Shown here one piece after another: positions 6,098 to 7,337 of a stretch of DNA of 7,337 nucleotides. Made by a program: the position numbers and the translations under genes. Within the stretch, counting starts at the first letter, position 1; every line of letters begins with the position of its first letter. Below the pieces are notes generated by a model. It saw only the letters and a list, made by a program, of their open reading frames with translations, did no database searches and was not told where the DNA came from. The stretch is taken from positions 1-7,337 of the forward strand of contig JAGLTZ010000250.1 of assembly GCA_023135015.1 (NCBI GenBank). The letters run 5' to 3'. This stretch comes from Candidatus Latescibacterota bacterium (GTDB lineage: Bacteria; Blakebacterota; Blakebacteria; Blakebacterales; Blakebacteraceae).

Positions 6098-7234
6098 TTG
6101 AAGAAATACCTGCTTTTCATCCTTCTGGTCCTCATAGTGGGCCCGCCCGTTGCCTGGAAGCTGCAGAAGGACCGGACCGGAAATATTACGGTAATGGATG
6201 CATCGGTAACCGATGAGAAGCGGACCCACCACGCCGGCCTTATCTGGATGACGGAACACCTGAAAATCCGGACCACCGACCTCGATGCGCATGATCTGAA
6301 CGACTACTTCGGATACTTCCCTGCTTCGGCCGAGAGAGTCCGCCGCCTCGAGGCTGGTGCCTTGGATGATACAGATCTTCTCTTCATTACAGATGCACGC
6401 GGTGTCTGGCGAAGCGGTCTCGAGAGGTTCGGTGTAATGCTAGACAGGGATCGCGATGAGCTTCTTCATTCGGGTTTCAGTCGATATGAGATAGATGAGG
6501 TTGTCGATTATATAAATTCGGGCCGCACGGCTGTCGGTGAAGCCCTTCTTTTCTACGCCGAACATGAAGGAGGCAAAAGGTCGAGCCGACGTCTGGCTGA
6601 GGCATTCGGCGTGGAATGGACGGGATGGATCGGGGGCTGGTTCAAGGATCTGAACAATATACGGGAGCTTCCTTTTTGGGTGCGGGCGATGTACGAGCGC
6701 AGAAGCGGGCAGCAGTGGTCGTACAGGGGCTCGGGTGTGATCTTTCTGAAGCCTGAAAGCGGTGAGTTTATTGTACTGACCGCCGGTATCGAGCTGCGGG
6801 AACCGAGACCGGAGATCGTCATCAGCCGAAGGACTGATGTCCTCGCCGAGGGGGTTGATACGGGAGTGCCTCTCTGGGGTTGGTTCGAGGTTGTGGAGGC
6901 TGGGATATCGGGAGAGGTACAGGCTATGATTCGTTTGCGGCTCACCGGGGCGGGAGAGCGGGTGCTGGAAGAAAAGGGTCTGACACCTTCCTTCCCGGCC
7001 GTAGTGGCCCAGAGAATAGAAAGAAAAACATATTATCTGGCTGCCGATCTGAGTAAGGTGCCGACCTGGCTCGGACCGGCCAAGGTGAAGTGGATGACCG
7101 GAATCCGGAGCCAGCTCTCCACCCTGCTGGAGAAGGCTGTGGCAGGGGAGCGTGCATTCTGGTGCTTCTACATCCCCTTTGTAAGAAACATTCTGAATGA
7201 GGCGGCATATTTTCCAGAAGGGTCCTCCCGTTAA
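6098..7234 (+). CDS. Membrane-anchored conserved protein of unknown function with WTGWIG motif
   Basis: A 378-residue protein starting with TTG. GGAGG at 6082-6086 lies a rather long 11 nt upstream, and the TTG directly opens a hydrophobic N-terminal anchor or signal (KKYLLFILLVLIVGPPVAW, residues 2-20). The next ATG would delete that segment, so TTG is preferred. The rest is soluble and probably extracytoplasmic. Notable motifs are HAGLIWMTEHL (45-55), DYFGYFP (69-75), DDTDLLFITDARGVW (90-104, a hydrophobic strand followed by an Asp-rich turn), VEWTGWIGGWFKDL (172-185) and QQWSYRGSGVIFL (205-217). I recall the WTGWIG and LxxTDxxGVW/Y motifs from uncharacterised proteins in Firmicutes and other bacteria, some of which have a ThuA or glutamine-amidotransferase-like look. 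I see no catalytic Cys-His-Glu triad here, so I do not assign an activity. The gene is divergent from the DUF917 gene, with about 135 bp between, and is followed by a strong hairpin 6 bp after its stop. Confidence 0.78.
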   Translation: MKKYLLFILLVLIVGPPVAWKLQKDRTGNITVMDASVTDEKRTHHAGLIWMTEHLKIRTTDLDAHDLNDYFGYFPASAERVRRLEAGALDDTDLLFITDARGVWRSGLERFGVMLDRDRDELLHSGFSRYEIDEVVDYINSGRTAVGEALLFYAEHEGGKRSSRRLAEAFGVEWTGWIGGWFKDLNNIRELPFWVRAMYERRSGQQWSYRGSGVIFLKPESGEFIVLTAGIELREPRPEIVISRRTDVLAEGVDTGVPLWGWFEVVEAGISGEVQAMIRLRLTGAGERVLEEKGLTPSFPAVVAQRIERKTYYLAADLSKVPTWLGPAKVKWMTGIRSQLSTLLEKAVAGERAFWCFYIPFVRNILNEAAYFPEGSSR

Positions 7235-7240
7235 TAAAAA

Positions 7241-7269
7241 GCCCCGCTCGGCCCGAAGGCCGGCGGGGC
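7241..7269 (-). terminator. Intrinsic terminator with UUCG tetraloop, best oriented for minus-strand transcription
   Basis: GCCCCGC (7241-7247) pairs with GCGGGGC (7263-7269), and CGGCC (7249-7253) pairs with GGCCG (7258-7262). T7248 is a single bulge and the loop is CGAA. Read on the minus strand, the loop is C(UUCG)G, an unusually stable tetraloop, and the stem is followed by TTTTTATT (7240-7233). On the plus strand the stem is followed only by GTAAATTT. It may end transcription in both directions, serving the 378-aa gene from one side and an unseen convergent gene from the other. Confidence 0.75.
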
Positions 7270-7337
7270 GTAAATTTGCGCTGCTGGCCGGAATGCATCG
7301 GCGCTTGAATGCCAGCGTAATTGCGGAGCGGTGCACT
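7270..7337. other. Terminal stretch with no recognisable gene
   Basis: These 68 bases follow the terminator. Two of the three minus-strand frames run open into the hairpin and the third closes only at its far edge. None has a stop before the hairpin, so a coding region ending here is not visible. The minus-strand terminator suggests an RNA or gene end further right. I cannot identify it. Confidence 0.4.

Noticed and set aside
5963..6292. N-terminal extension of the DUF917 protein by about 110 residues
   Set aside because: The added residues do not resemble the family, would overlap the start of the divergent gene, and would move the glycine-rich loop far from its usual position near the N-terminus.
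6440..7336. 298-codon open frame on the minus strand opposite the WTGWIG gene
   Set aside because: It reads through the terminator hairpin, has low-complexity Arg/Pro/Ser-rich composition without recognisable domains, and is antisense to a well-supported gene.
1..7337. Search for a defence, mobile, CRISPR or biosynthetic gene system
   Set aside because: No direct repeats with spacers, transposase or integrase motifs, toxin-antitoxin pairs, tRNA or rRNA signatures, or clustered biosynthetic enzymes were seen on either strand.

Overview
The window looks like chromosomal DNA from a diderm (Gram-negative type) bacterium, moderately GC-rich and densely coded. The evidence is a signal-peptide-bearing protein that looks like an outer-membrane barrel, a SPOR-domain lipoprotein with a clear lipobox, and an exported M1 metallopeptidase. 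Several proteins resemble uncharacterised families that I associate with uncultured bacterial phyla. That is recall only, and I cannot name the phylum. There are no RNA genes, insertion sequences, CRISPR repeats or phage genes.

Layout from left to right: (1) a stand-alone Lrp/AsnC-type ligand-binding (RAM) protein on the minus strand, 22-252; (2) a divergent secreted, glycine-rich barrel-like protein on the plus strand, 357-1109; (3) a minus-strand pair that reads as an operon, with an exported M1 aminopeptidase-like enzyme (4182-2143) followed by a six-helix membrane protein (2076-1081), whose 3' end overlaps the barrel gene tail-to-tail by 29 bp; (4) a divergent plus-strand SPOR lipoprotein, 4366-4887; (5) a minus-strand DUF917 (S-methyl thiohydantoin desulfurase-like) protein, 5962-4907, which converges on the SPOR gene; (6) a divergent plus-strand membrane-anchored conserved protein of unknown function that starts with TTG, 6098-7234; (7) a GC-rich hairpin at 7241-7269 whose best terminator orientation is the minus strand, suggesting that another gene converges on it from outside the window. 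The last 68 bases show no recognisable gene.

Functional picture: most products act at the envelope (exported peptidase, membrane protein, barrel, peptidoglycan-binding lipoprotein, anchored protein). The RAM and DUF917 proteins are cytoplasmic and look metabolic or regulatory. No single pathway links them. The clearest regulatory structure is the peptidase promoter: a perfect TTGACA, an 18-bp spacer and GATAAT, with an 18-bp dyad at the expected transcription start. The leader of the 378-aa protein can form two mutually exclusive small hairpins, one of which covers part of its ribosome-binding site. I see no convincing evidence of a new defence, mobile or biosynthetic system. The items most worth following are the two uncharacterised conserved proteins, the orphan DUF917 gene and these regulatory structures.
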